A stretch of 64,000 nt of DNA, from NCBI GenBank assembly GCA_030913385.1, contig CP133159.1, positions 434,001 through 498,000 on the forward strand. Direction: 5' to 3'. The notes beneath the pieces are model-generated. The model was not told the origin of the DNA and searched no databases. It was given only the letters and a program-made list of their open reading frames with translations. The position numbers were made by a program, and so were the translations under genes. This document shows positions 7,972-18,900 of this stretch, in pieces (within the stretch, counting starts at the first letter, position 1; every line of letters begins with the position of its first letter). The DNA is from Cytophagaceae bacterium ABcell3. GTDB taxonomy: Bacteria > Bacteroidota > Bacteroidia > Cytophagales > Cytophagaceae.

Positions 7972-10900
7972 TCATGGAACTGGGTTAAATTTATTTTCTC
8001 CTTTCGAATAAACTGCTCTTAAGATTTCGGAACCATCTGAAGAAATTTCCCAAATTTCTGCTCCGTCTTGCATATCGACGCACTCATCAACCCTCCAAAC
8101 AGGGGCTGTAAGCCTTCCATTTAAAGGCTGCGTAAATCCATGACAACTATAGCTTGCATTATCTGGAACATTACAGGACGGAGTATTTAATTTGTCTGAA
8201 TTGTTAGCTTTAAACCTAATAACACCAATGGAACCATCATTAAATGAATAATTGCCGCCTTCTACTTCTTTAAGTTTATCTAACCTTAAGCCATAAAAAT
8301 AATCATCAAAAGTACTGTAGTGGCCACAAGCTTCCAAGCTGGTGATATACCCGTCACAGTTAGAAAGCTCACCGGAAATGTATTTGTACAAATCAGTCCT
8401 TGAAATTACTCTTTGAAAAGTTTTAGTATTATCATATACATCATATGCAGTCCTTATTCTCTTAATAGTATTAAAATCATTTTGAGAAAGTTTTTCAACA
8501 GCTTTACTTACCATTTCTGTAAATTTAGTGGGCTGGATACTTTCATCTATCAGCTTTTGTTGAATTTTAGTAGGGTAATCTACAGTAGATCTAACAGATC
8601 TAAACCTTCCTTCTGGAAGATTGGCACTCAAATCCCTAAAGTGATAATCTAGCTTTTCCTTAACACTTGGATTACTAATATTGCTTCTATTAATACGGTA
8701 CTGTTCATAGGCATTTCTTCTACTCTGAAAAAATTTGGAATCTATATATCCTGAACCCAATAAAGCCAATTTCAAGTAGTCATTATACTCCTTAAAAGAT
8801 TCACAAAACTCAGTCCTCCCTTCACAAAAGCTAGTATATGACAATATAATATCAGCACAATCACTAGTTATATCTAACCCCCCTAAGACAATTCTCCCCC
8901 ACTTATGCAATCCAGTGAGATGGCGTAGCTTTGGAAGGTTCCCAACTCCAGTAAAAAGCAAAGCAATATCAACAGCAAAAGAAACTTTCTCGATTTTTAC
9001 GGCCAAATTATCGGAATCCACAATTCCTGCATAAAAAATCGCAGGTACATCATAAGGAACTATTTTGGATGTATTATTTTTTTCAAAAACAATAGTCACA
9101 GGTTGAAAATAATCATACTCTAAATAACTTGTCCTTCTCCTATCAAATGTCATTGCCTTAATTCTTAGCCGCTTTCTTTTAAACTCATCAATAAAAGTAT
9201 ATTCTACCTTAGGAAACCAAGACCTTCCTGTAGGAGAAACCACTCTTGGTGAGTAAACGGGTTTGTTAGCACTAATAGGGACATATTGGTGATATGAATA
9301 TTTGTCTGGGTTAGAGAACTCACTTTCTTGCCATAGCATTAGAATATCAGACAAGAATCTTTCGTAATTATCTTCGTTCCATACCCCTCCTGGAATATAA
9401 TTATAAAAATTAAACATTTTGCCAAGGAGAGGATAGTCAATATTTAAATATTCCAGCATTTCATTAGCATAATCGCTTACAGACCCAGTGTAATTAACTA
9501 AAAGGTCTAGAACTAGATCTTCATAATAGGCAGTAATAAAATTAGGGTAATCCAGTATATGACTAATTAGCAGATACCTATCATAAACAGAAAAATATTG
9601 AGCGTCACAATTAGCAACTGCTTTAACCTTTTCAATATCCGCTTTACTTAAAGACTCCTTTCCCTCCAGCTCCCTAATTAATTCTTGATATTCTTCATAT
9701 ATTTCCTGTCTTTCTGGAAGCAGATATCTCTTAAAGTGTTCAAATGGCGTTACAGGATGATCTGCGGAAAAGGATTCTGCCTTCAACACCATTTTAAAGT
9801 TGCCAAATTTGATATAACCAGCATGCTCGTTCACCTCCAAGTCTTTTAATATAATAACATCCGCTGGAGGACAATACAATCTAGCACTATTAAACTTTAA
9901 ATCTTCTAACTCACCTAAAGATAAAGAGTTTAGACTGTATTCAAAGTTAACAAGTTTACCATTTAACCCCAAACGATATTTGTGAGGCATGCTTATTTCC
10001 TCATCTCCACTTGCATAAGCGCATCTTATTAATTGTAACAACTTTTGAAAATACTCTTCTCCACTATATTGCTGATCCTCATCCCTAGAAAAAATACCCC
10101 ACGTCACCCCTGGATCATGGATGATGTCCCATTGTAGCTTTATAAGGTCTATGGCAGATGGACCGGCCTTTATACTCATAACATTGTCTGAGTATTTAGC
10201 TGCATCGCCCAGGTATTGATTGGCAAAAATGTGGCGCAACATGAAATTACCATGGCCTAGTTCATGGGCAAGTATCCGCCCTAAGGATTGCTCTGAGGAA
10301 CGCTCCACATTGAACAGGAACCCGAACTGCTTCCCAAATGCCATTTTACCCTGCAAATCCTCATCTTCATAAGGGGCAATAGGCTCGGCAATAGCAAATA
10401 AATATGCTGCTTCTGGGTCTAGATTATCAGGGTCTTTGAAATTGACATAAGCGTCACGAATGGCTTTTTCTTTTCCGGTATAGTCGTTGCTCAACCGCTG
10501 AGACCGTGAAGGGGAAAACTCGCAAACCCCCATGTCACACCAATCAGTATTGTCCGCAAAACTGTTGTCCAGTTCTACTGTGTACCGCATGCCTACCTTG
10601 CCAAACACCTCATTTACCTTGGCTTCAATATCTTGGAGGTTTTTGTCAAAGTCATAATCTGACTTTACTGGCACCAAAACTACCTTTTTGGTCACCACAG
10701 GATATGAAGCCAACAAAAGGGCGCCAATGAGCTTGTCTTCTTCTCCGTCATTATACATGGCAAAGACCTCTTGTGCATCATTTTCCGGCCCACCGGCCAA
10801 GGTTATGGTATTGCCTGAATGCTCAAAGACAAAACCTTCACGGTTTACAAACCTTAGCTTGCTTGGATCAGCATTTCCTGATAGTTCAAAGTCCACATAA

Positions 10901-13900
10901 TCAACGGCAGAAGGAACAATAGCTTTAGCAGAGAAATAGTCATCGCCCAGTTTTAAATAGTAATCCCTCATAGCCACCTTCTCGCCATAAATAGGTTGAA
11001 ATTCGTCAAACCCATAGATGCCAAGGCTGGTATTTTCCTTAAACGAAACACGAAAGTCCAGGTCTGAAAGGGTGTCAGAAGGCTGTTCAAAACCTGGCTC
11101 ATATTGTCCAACCCTTACAACCTCGCCTTCAGGCGATACACTGAACACCTCGTCTTCACTATCTCTAACCAAGGCTGGCAAGCTGGCAGACTGTGTTTCA
11201 CCAGCCACTCTCAACTGGCCACCTTCTACTGATATATCACCCACCCCAATATTTCTATCTACCGTAACTTGCGGACGCAGTTCTCCTGTTACTACCCTTC
11301 CGGTATTGCTTCCTCCCTGAAAGTAATCTTGTGCTTGCTGTCCATATTGTCCAGCAGTACCTAAACCATCATCTACTTGATTGAGCAAGTCTGTAGCAGA
11401 GTCAATAAGGTCGGTAAGCTGATCGGCTCTATCCTTTATATATTGCCTGGTAGATTCGTCTAACAGGTACATATTGACAGAATCAATACTTACAGTACCA
11501 TCAACTACACATTTTTTTGAATTGATATGAAGGTTTTCAAAAGAAGAAGCTAGCTGGATATGCTCATTTAAACCAAAGAAAGGGGCAGCGGAAATGGATG
11601 TTCCAGACCAAAGGTTATTGCTGGGGCCATCAACTGACTTAATAACCATATAGGAATCGGCGACATATATGGTATCGTCTACAGCAATACTTTCTATATG
11701 GTCAGTAACGGACCTATCGCAAGCACCTGGCACACCACATTCACTATCTTCTTCTTCGGCACCACCGACAGTGGTCGCGCTCAAAGGGCCATTAAACTTG
11801 GCATTGTCAGTACCGCATTTTCCTTGAAGCCTAAAGTGATAAGTAGCGCCTGGCTCTAGGTTTCCGACCGTAAACCTTAGGGTATCATTAGAAAAGTTGC
11901 TGGTAAGTAGGGTTTCAATATTGTTTAGGTTCTCAATATACGGGTCATCCCACGACTGGCTTTCTTCCTTGTAGGCCAGCCAATACCCATTCTTGTCTTC
12001 TTCAAAAGCCCAAGCAAGCTGAACTTCTGTTTCTGTCACATTGCGGACTATGAAAAAGGGAATGGTATCACACCTTCTCTCACTTTCCATGTCCATGTCC
12101 AGAAATCCGATATCGCTAAAAATGCTAAAGTCAGACCCACATCGGCACCGTACTTTATAGTCATATTGTCCACCAGGCTCGAGATCGGTTATTTTAGCAA
12201 ACTTCTGTGTAGTAGTAAACAACTCCCATTCTTCTGTACCATGTGGGGCATAAAATAGCTGGTACTCATTAGCCCCACTCACACCAAGCCATTCAAAACG
12301 CGCCTTAGTTTCACTGCGAGGCTCAGCGCTTGTGCCAGATGGAGGAAAGCAATTGGCTGTAGGAGGGTCTGTCACCACATCTTCTTCACTCACGTCATCT
12401 ACCCTAAACCACCCTAAAGGAGACATAGAGCTTTTGCCATTGGCACAGTTGTATTTAATACTATACTTATACAACTGTCCCGGATGGGCCACAATACCTG
12501 GCGCTTCAGCTACAACGGCATTATGAACATCTTCCCTTAAAGAATCTCTATGACGATATACAAACTCATAGCTCTCATGAACAGGAAGGGAGCTCCACGA
12601 AGCATTTGCCAAACCGCCATCTGGTGCGCCAATAGAAGAAACCACTAAAGTAAGGGGTTCTGGCACAGGGCAGTCTCCTACATAGTCCTCGTCGTCATGT
12701 GCTATGGTTTGCTCTTCACCTATACCGGTCTCCGTCCCGCAAACTGCATCGACCCGTACATTATACTGCCCTTCTTCAATATTAGGCAAAGTGAATGTTG
12801 TACCATTATGGTTGATGATTTCCTCCCAGTTCCCTGCATTGTGCTGGTACCTGATGTTATATGCATTGGCCGAAGAAACATCTTCCCAGTTGAGGTGAAT
12901 ACCCTCCTCGTTATTGGCAGAAATGTATAATGGTGCAGGAGGTGGGCATTCTATAACTGGTAGTGTAAATAATCCTCCGTATACCGGATCAAGCCAATTG
13001 TTACATTTGGCCCTGATCATATATTCATAAGTAACCCCTGGTTCAAGTTGTACTTTTGTCAGCACCAGTTCATTCCCCTCAGTATAGTCCAGCTTCCAAG
13101 GCTGCTCTGTACTCATAGGGCGGTATTTTATCTCATACTGCGTATGATTTTCATCTTCCGGCCACCTTAAAACTACTTGATCTTTGTTTTCAGACACCTC
13201 CGGTCTATATGGAGATACCTGATTGCAGCTTTCCTTAATACTAAAAGTAAAGACTTCCGACTCCCCTTGGTTTCTAAATCTAGCAGAAGAGTTTATTATC
13301 TGCCCATCAACCATTATTTCTTCATAGGCCTGCACCTGCCAAGCATAAATAGCTCCTGGCTCCAAAGGAAACATATTCTGGTCCCAAAGAAAAACCGGAG
13401 TGGTCAAATTACTGAAAGGCCTATTGTCCAGTTCAAATGAACCTGTCAATATAGCATCATAAGGGTTTCTATCCACAGGTTCTACCCTTACCATACGCAT
13501 TCTATATTTTACACTAATAGATGGCGAAGAAATAATGCTCCTAGGTGTCCAAGTAAACATAATGCTACTACCGGCCATGTTAGGGTCTAGCATAGATACA
13601 TTATGTGGCGTATTGAGAAAAGGTGGGTCGTTGAGGTTTACAGACACTGTAACAAAGTCAGTTTCGTCATTGGAGATGGGTATACCCGTATTGGCATCAT
13701 AAGCCCTGAAGGAAATTCTCCAAAAACCCTCTGACAGTATACGGATATTATCTTCATTCGTGTGAATACCTCCATTATATTCTAAGTTACCATAGTCCAA
13801 CAACTCCCGAAGATCCCTCCTGTTCAGCATGTAGGTCTGACCACCAGAAAGCTCCAAGTCTATTCCATATCTGGACTCTATAACTTTGTTATCTTTTGAA

Positions 13901-14118
13901 AACTTTACTTTTAACCTAATCCTATGAGTAGAAACAGAGAGGTCATTCATCCTAATTTGTACAGAAAAATTGGATGGCTCTTCATAATCAGCGAGCAATA
14001 CGGAGGCACTTCTAACAGTGGGTCTTACCTGAACGGGATACAATTGTTGAGCCCAAGCATCTGAAAACTGAAGCAGAAGAATTAGATATGTAGCGATCCT
14101 TATTAGGCGTGGTGTCAT
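7972..14118 (-). CDS. Giant secreted FN3 protein with zincin motif and toxin-like C-terminus
   Basis: A 2048-aa protein. ATG 14118 is preferred to the TTG at 14127 because it begins a perfect signal peptide (MTPRLIRIATYLILLLQFSDAWAQ). Residues about 30-290 are beta-rich. About 300-790 hold several FN3-type modules (repeated YEIKYRP, PGVTYEYMIRAKC, LEPGGQYDYKVRC, LEPGATYHFRLQGKC), with cysteines at the module ends. Further on, near residue 1285, LAHELGHGNFMLRH is a zincin HExxH site. Near 1713 a hydrophobic stretch (VDIALLFTGVG) resembles the pre-toxin segments of polymorphic toxins. The last ~160 residues are cysteine-containing and of unknown fold. No T9SS sorting tail is visible. The gene follows the barrel gene by 11 nt and overlaps the next gene. 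A toxin role is inferred from architecture. Confidence 0.75.
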   Translation of the reverse strand: MTPRLIRIATYLILLLQFSDAWAQQLYPVQVRPTVRSASVLLADYEEPSNFSVQIRMNDLSVSTHRIRLKVKFSKDNKVIESRYGIDLELSGGQTYMLNRRDLRELLDYGNLEYNGGIHTNEDNIRILSEGFWRISFRAYDANTGIPISNDETDFVTVSVNLNDPPFLNTPHNVSMLDPNMAGSSIMFTWTPRSIISSPSISVKYRMRMVRVEPVDRNPYDAILTGSFELDNRPFSNLTTPVFLWDQNMFPLEPGAIYAWQVQAYEEIMVDGQIINSSARFRNQGESEVFTFSIKESCNQVSPYRPEVSENKDQVVLRWPEDENHTQYEIKYRPMSTEQPWKLDYTEGNELVLTKVQLEPGVTYEYMIRAKCNNWLDPVYGGLFTLPVIECPPPAPLYISANNEEGIHLNWEDVSSANAYNIRYQHNAGNWEEIINHNGTTFTLPNIEEGQYNVRVDAVCGTETGIGEEQTIAHDDEDYVGDCPVPEPLTLVVSSIGAPDGGLANASWSSLPVHESYEFVYRHRDSLREDVHNAVVAEAPGIVAHPGQLYKYSIKYNCANGKSSMSPLGWFRVDDVSEEDVVTDPPTANCFPPSGTSAEPRSETKARFEWLGVSGANEYQLFYAPHGTEEWELFTTTQKFAKITDLEPGGQYDYKVRCRCGSDFSIFSDIGFLDMDMESERRCDTIPFFIVRNVTETEVQLAWAFEEDKNGYWLAYKEESQSWDDPYIENLNNIETLLTSNFSNDTLRFTVGNLEPGATYHFRLQGKCGTDNAKFNGPLSATTVGGAEEEDSECGVPGACDRSVTDHIESIAVDDTIYVADSYMVIKSVDGPSNNLWSGTSISAAPFFGLNEHIQLASSFENLHINSKKCVVDGTVSIDSVNMYLLDESTRQYIKDRADQLTDLIDSATDLLNQVDDGLGTAGQYGQQAQDYFQGGSNTGRVVTGELRPQVTVDRNIGVGDISVEGGQLRVAGETQSASLPALVRDSEDEVFSVSPEGEVVRVGQYEPGFEQPSDTLSDLDFRVSFKENTSLGIYGFDEFQPIYGEKVAMRDYYLKLGDDYFSAKAIVPSAVDYVDFELSGNADPSKLRFVNREGFVFEHSGNTITLAGGPENDAQEVFAMYNDGEEDKLIGALLLASYPVVTKKVVLVPVKSDYDFDKNLQDIEAKVNEVFGKVGMRYTVELDNSFADNTDWCDMGVCEFSPSRSQRLSNDYTGKEKAIRDAYVNFKDPDNLDPEAAYLFAIAEPIAPYEDEDLQGKMAFGKQFGFLFNVERSSEQSLGRILAHELGHGNFMLRHIFANQYLGDAAKYSDNVMSIKAGPSAIDLIKLQWDIIHDPGVTWGIFSRDEDQQYSGEEYFQKLLQLIRCAYASGDEEISMPHKYRLGLNGKLVNFEYSLNSLSLGELEDLKFNSARLYCPPADVIILKDLEVNEHAGYIKFGNFKMVLKAESFSADHPVTPFEHFKRYLLPERQEIYEEYQELIRELEGKESLSKADIEKVKAVANCDAQYFSVYDRYLLISHILDYPNFITAYYEDLVLDLLVNYTGSVSDYANEMLEYLNIDYPLLGKMFNFYNYIPGGVWNEDNYERFLSDILMLWQESEFSNPDKYSYHQYVPISANKPVYSPRVVSPTGRSWFPKVEYTFIDEFKRKRLRIKAMTFDRRRTSYLEYDYFQPVTIVFEKNNTSKIVPYDVPAIFYAGIVDSDNLAVKIEKVSFAVDIALLFTGVGNLPKLRHLTGLHKWGRIVLGGLDITSDCADIILSYTSFCEGRTEFCESFKEYNDYLKLALLGSGYIDSKFFQSRRNAYEQYRINRSNISNPSVKEKLDYHFRDLSANLPEGRFRSVRSTVDYPTKIQQKLIDESIQPTKFTEMVSKAVEKLSQNDFNTIKRIRTAYDVYDNTKTFQRVISRTDLYKYISGELSNCDGYITSLEACGHYSTFDDYFYGLRLDKLKEVEGGNYSFNDGSIGVIRFKANNSDKLNTPSCNVPDNASYSCHGFTQPLNGRLTAPVWRVDECVDMQDGAEIWEISSDGSEILRAVYSKGENKFNPVP

Positions 14119-14129
14119 TGTTTGCAATT

Positions 14130-15845
14130 CTAAAAAGATAAATTATAACCTACGGTACCCATAAATTCATGAAACGATGTATTGTAGAAGGTATGCTGGG
14201 CATCGGCAACAGCACGTCTTCCGGTATATCTCATATTCAAAGCCAGGGACTGAAATTTTCCTACTTTTAAAGAATAGGAGTTTATAATCGAAACGAGGTT
14301 AGCAGTAAGGTTGCGTCCTTCATAATTATTGGACAGGTTGGTTACCCAGTTAGCCCTAAGTTTTTTCTTGAAAAAAGCAGCACCCAGATTGAGTCCACCG
14401 CCAGCAAAATAAGCATTCCCAGCTTCATAGGTATTGCGGTTAGCATTTAAGTTAGCGCCAACACTAAGACCCGATTCTTTCCAACTAATATTATACCCTC
14501 CAAATGCCGCGGTCATACCATTGGCAATACGTGTAAGACCCATGGTATTAGAGATTTGATTATGGTTAACGCCACCATGCATATTATGTATAAGCCTACT
14601 GTTCTCAATGACCTTATAGTTCATGTTCAGGTTCATGTTCTGAGAAAGCTGCACAAAATTCATAGTGTCCAACCGGTCAAATTCAGTTGTTTGCAAAAAC
14701 ACCTCATCTACCGGCCTTACATTCGTAAAGCTGTTAAAATTGGAAAAGGAGCCGGATGCACTGAACCGTTCGCTAAAGTTCATGGACACATTAGCGCTTC
14801 CCACAAACCTGTTCATCCTACTCATGTTTTCATTATACAAATCGTCTCTCTGAAAACCACCCGTAAGAGAAAGAGACATTTTATTTTTAAAGAGTGTTTT
14901 TGAGAAGTTTCCAGTTATGTTCTGAAAATCGGAATTGAAAAAATATGCGCCCAAGGTCCTAAAGTCGGGCTCTACACGTTCAAAATTAACACCAAAAGAT
15001 CCGTTGTTGATACCAAAAGTAATTCCGGTATTAAAGGCGCGGTAAAACTCCGTATTATCAGTAACAGGCATAAAATACAAACTGCCTATCCCGCTAGCAG
15101 CCATAGGAGAAACCTCTCTGGTATCGTGAGTAATAGCAGATGCAGCCCCTTCAAAATGAACAGCAACATCTTCAGCAATGGATTTTTTAAGAATAATGCT
15201 ATAAACCTGATTTTCCATAGGCCTTACCCCAGAGAAAACAGAAGGGGAAAAAATAGACTCCGGCATATCGCGGGCATAAAATGTAATAAAGGAAATTTCA
15301 TCCCCACCATCACGTAAACCAGCCTTAATACCTCCCCCATACCTATCATAAACAGGCAAAATGCCCCTTTCTTCAATACCTTCAGATGCACGCATTAACC
15401 TACCACCCATAGCCGATATAAAAAACTTATTACGGTTCCACTCAACACCACCTCCCAAGAAGTTATGACCAGATAACGTGTAAGGAGAGAATGTCAGATT
15501 GCGATATCCTGCATGAACAGTCAAGTTTTTATAAGATGGACTCAATCCTATAATATTAAATGGTTGTAATTGATGGGAGAACTGCTGGTTGGTATAGGCA
15601 AAAGACACCGGAACAGTAAACCCATACCCAGAAGCGGTAACATTACCAGTAACCACATTGCTAAATGGGTTAAATCGATCATCTGTTCCAGTGGCCAGGT
15701 ATAAGTTGTGATTATAGCCAATGCCCCCGCTAAACCGGATCTTCTCATCCTTTATCTTGTCCAATTGTTGTCCGAAAGCATGTACAGAAGATAGTAATAT
15801 CAGTACGAGAACGCTTTTAAAACCGTAAAATTTTACCAAATTCAT
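14130..15845 (-). CDS. Outer-membrane beta-barrel-like protein
   Basis: A 571-aa protein from ATG 15845 (a TTG at 15851 is six bases further up). The signal peptide is SVLVLILLSSVHAFGQ. The rest is a dense series of amphipathic beta strands alternating with Asn/Gly turns, for example YGFTVPVSFAYTNQQ, LTVHAGYRNLTFSPY, MSLSLTGGFQRDD and SASGSFSNFNSF. It ends in a strand with a C-terminal aromatic (FMGTVGYNLSF), the usual signature of a BAM-inserted barrel. No TonB box or plug is seen. It lies between the T9SS-tailed giant and the FN3/zincin giant in one operon, so an export pore, anchor or receptor for one of them is a reasonable inference. The barrel family is not recognised. Confidence 0.75.
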   Translation of the reverse strand: MNLVKFYGFKSVLVLILLSSVHAFGQQLDKIKDEKIRFSGGIGYNHNLYLATGTDDRFNPFSNVVTGNVTASGYGFTVPVSFAYTNQQFSHQLQPFNIIGLSPSYKNLTVHAGYRNLTFSPYTLSGHNFLGGGVEWNRNKFFISAMGGRLMRASEGIEERGILPVYDRYGGGIKAGLRDGGDEISFITFYARDMPESIFSPSVFSGVRPMENQVYSIILKKSIAEDVAVHFEGAASAITHDTREVSPMAASGIGSLYFMPVTDNTEFYRAFNTGITFGINNGSFGVNFERVEPDFRTLGAYFFNSDFQNITGNFSKTLFKNKMSLSLTGGFQRDDLYNENMSRMNRFVGSANVSMNFSERFSASGSFSNFNSFTNVRPVDEVFLQTTEFDRLDTMNFVQLSQNMNLNMNYKVIENSRLIHNMHGGVNHNQISNTMGLTRIANGMTAAFGGYNISWKESGLSVGANLNANRNTYEAGNAYFAGGGLNLGAAFFKKKLRANWVTNLSNNYEGRNLTANLVSIINSYSLKVGKFQSLALNMRYTGRRAVADAQHTFYNTSFHEFMGTVGYNLSF

Positions 15846-15909
15846 TATCAATTAATTCCACTGTTCCAGCCTTACCGGATATTAACCCGGCGCAGGCCCG
15901 AGGGCAGTA

Positions 15910-18900
15910 TTACAATATCACAATCTTATATGTCAGCACTGTAGAAACAGTAGTAACCTTGACCATATACATACCTCCGCTTTGTCCATCTATATCTAAT
16001 GGAACCCTATAGCTAGTTTCTCCCGAAAGCGTAATCGTTGGTTGAACGTGCATACCATCAGAACTCAATAGGTCTACCTGAACCTCTCCTTTAGAAACCG
16101 TGCTAATGAAGGCATTGGTAGTTTGGCCAGCACTGATAGGTGAAGGATAGACCAGAAGTTTATTGACACCTGGAGTTACACTATATGGATCATCGTCTGT
16201 AAGGTCTTTAAACTCAACCTCAATTTCCTTACTAAGAGAAACTTGACACCCATCTCTCAACGAAGTCTGCGTTATTTCATAGGTTCCTTCATCTGGAGCA
16301 ATGAACCGTATTTCTCTACCAGCCGAATATTCCATATTATCAAGGCCAGTTAAATTGCCTTCGGTTTCTCCTTGATACACTTCAAACAAGGCTTCGTCAA
16401 GCGTCCATTCATATTCATCAGGCGCAGGATGGGCCACATCTACCAAGACTATGGTATCGCCTACAAAATTGCGCGAGGCAACAATGAAATTAGGCTGTAT
16501 AGGGCGAGGCTTATACACTACATCAAACTCCTCTATATGCTCACAGCCAAGTGTGTCACTGATTTTTAGCGTTACAAAGCCAGACGTGTCAAATTGAGCG
16601 ATCCTGGTTCTAATCGTGTCTTCTAAAGTCGTAGACGTCCACTCATAACTAAGACCATCCAAAACAGCATCCACACTAAACTCAGAACCTGGGCAAGGGT
16701 CAAACCGGTCGGCCAAAAGGTTGATCCCATTGTCCGTAAGCTGACATAAAAGAGGCTGAATAGTATGAATTGAGCTAAGCTCGGAAGATCTGGAATTGAC
16801 CGAAACCTGTGCTACATATTTATTATGTTGGGTAAACCCAAAGTCAGCAGAAGGCAGTTCTATACGCCAGTTTCCATCACCATCCGAAGTCACATTTCTT
16901 ATATACCGTAAAGTGTGATCTTGGTCATAATCGGCATATGAGTATCCTTGATAAATCTGTACCTGAGCATTCGGATATGCAGATTGACCATAAATTACAA
17001 TACGGTCAATATCTAATACATTACTAGAATCAATGACTGGTGCTATAATGCCATCATTGGAACCCATTTCATTGTCAAGGTTCAAGTTAATGGCCTTAAG
17101 CAGACTATTTTGGGAAAACATCCTGTTCGTGTTCATCCTGATATTATCAGAATTCCTTATGTCTAAGGCATATTCCCCAAAATTAACAACGGTATTTCCT
17201 TCCACCATAACAAACTCTGAGCTATCAATTAAAATAGCTGTACCCTCCATTCCTCTAACCGTATTGTAGTCTTGTCTTTCCTGACGTTGGACAAAGGCAG
17301 AATCGATACCAAGGAAATTGCCATGAACTGACCCTCCGGCAGCCATGTATAGTTTAATGCCTGGGACGGATAAGCCAGCAATCTGGTTTCCAGATATTAC
17401 ATTATTATTAGCTGTTAATCCAGAGGTCTGAGGTTTAACAAGAATACCCGTCAAATCTGAAGAATTTGGTGAAAGACCGTCTGGATCTACACCAATTTTG
17501 TTGTTACTGATCTGGTTATGATGTGAAGAGTCTCCTATCATTATAAATGCCATCTCCTCGTTCCCTTCTTCTAGACGACCCTTAGGCATATAGTTATTGC
17601 CAACATATTGCGCGGAAGCATTATGAAATTTTACAGCAGGGGCATAACAAGGCTCACCAACAGAACCAAAGGTATTTTCCTTTATCACATTCATGCTGTT
17701 AATACCCTTCAGGTCAACACCTGAATGATCATAAGCCAAGAAGTTATTTCTAACAACTCGGTTGTCCCTACTGCTTTTAGTAACTAAAACACCCGTTTCC
17801 ACTTCCCGGAAAAGGTTACGTCTTATCTGGTTTCCTTCTCCTTCTTTAACAGCGACTCCGTAATTAAAGCCTTCAAAAGTAGAGCGGTAAATATTGTTTC
17901 CAGATCCTTTTTCGACCACAATAGCAGTGTCTCCAGTAAATGACTCTGTACTGGTAAAAGTCAAATTGTGCAGGCGGTTTGCTGCATTATGCACCATAAG
18001 GCCCGTAGAAACATTTTTAAATATAATATTAGCAACTTCAGAGCTATCGGTGTCATTTATGATAACAAAAACAGGTTTTTGCCCAAACTCAGGAAGTGTA
18101 GTGATATAGATCAAGGAATCTGCATCTGCTTTTTCCTGTTCTTGGTTATAGGCTCCTTGTGTTACACTACCATTCATAGAAAACCCTAAGAATGCATCAA
18201 TTTTAGGGAGAGAGTCCGCTAGCGCAATTTCATGAGGCCCATCATCGTCTATCTCAAAATACACCCTTGTGAATACATTTGAGCAATTAATATCATGCAC
18301 CGCTTCTCGAAGTGTGAAGCTACCCGTATCTGCTGTACTTTTTACCACTACCCGGTGTTCAACATTATCAAAGAAATATGGCACACCTGCCTCCGAAGTA
18401 TTACTGATACTATCAGAAGCTGTAGCTGTAAAGCTATATACATGTTCAGGATCCCTTTCATAAAGGTCTTGAGGGACACGCACCTGCCAATTGCCAGAAC
18501 CATCTGCATACGCAGTATCTATAAAGGTAGCAAAAGTAGGACGTAGGGTATCAGAAAAGAAAAGTTCTATATAGTCTTCAGGGTCTGAAGTACCATAGAT
18601 ATAAATACTTAACCGTTCTTCATCGCAATCATTTTCCCTTTTTACTTCATAACCGAGAATTATAGGTTCTTCTTTATCATTGTTAGAGACATCGCCCGTT
18701 TCTCTATGAAGGTCAATTAGCAAGCTCTCTTCAGCTTCAACAGCAGAAATTATATTTTTACTGATAAATACGCCTTCAGAACCACGCAAGTCATAACCTA
18801 CAGAATCAATCTTCCCGACCCTGTTTTCTCGCACATTAACTTGATTACAATTTTCAAATACAGCGATGTTCTGGGCAACATGCCTGAACACATTGTTAGA

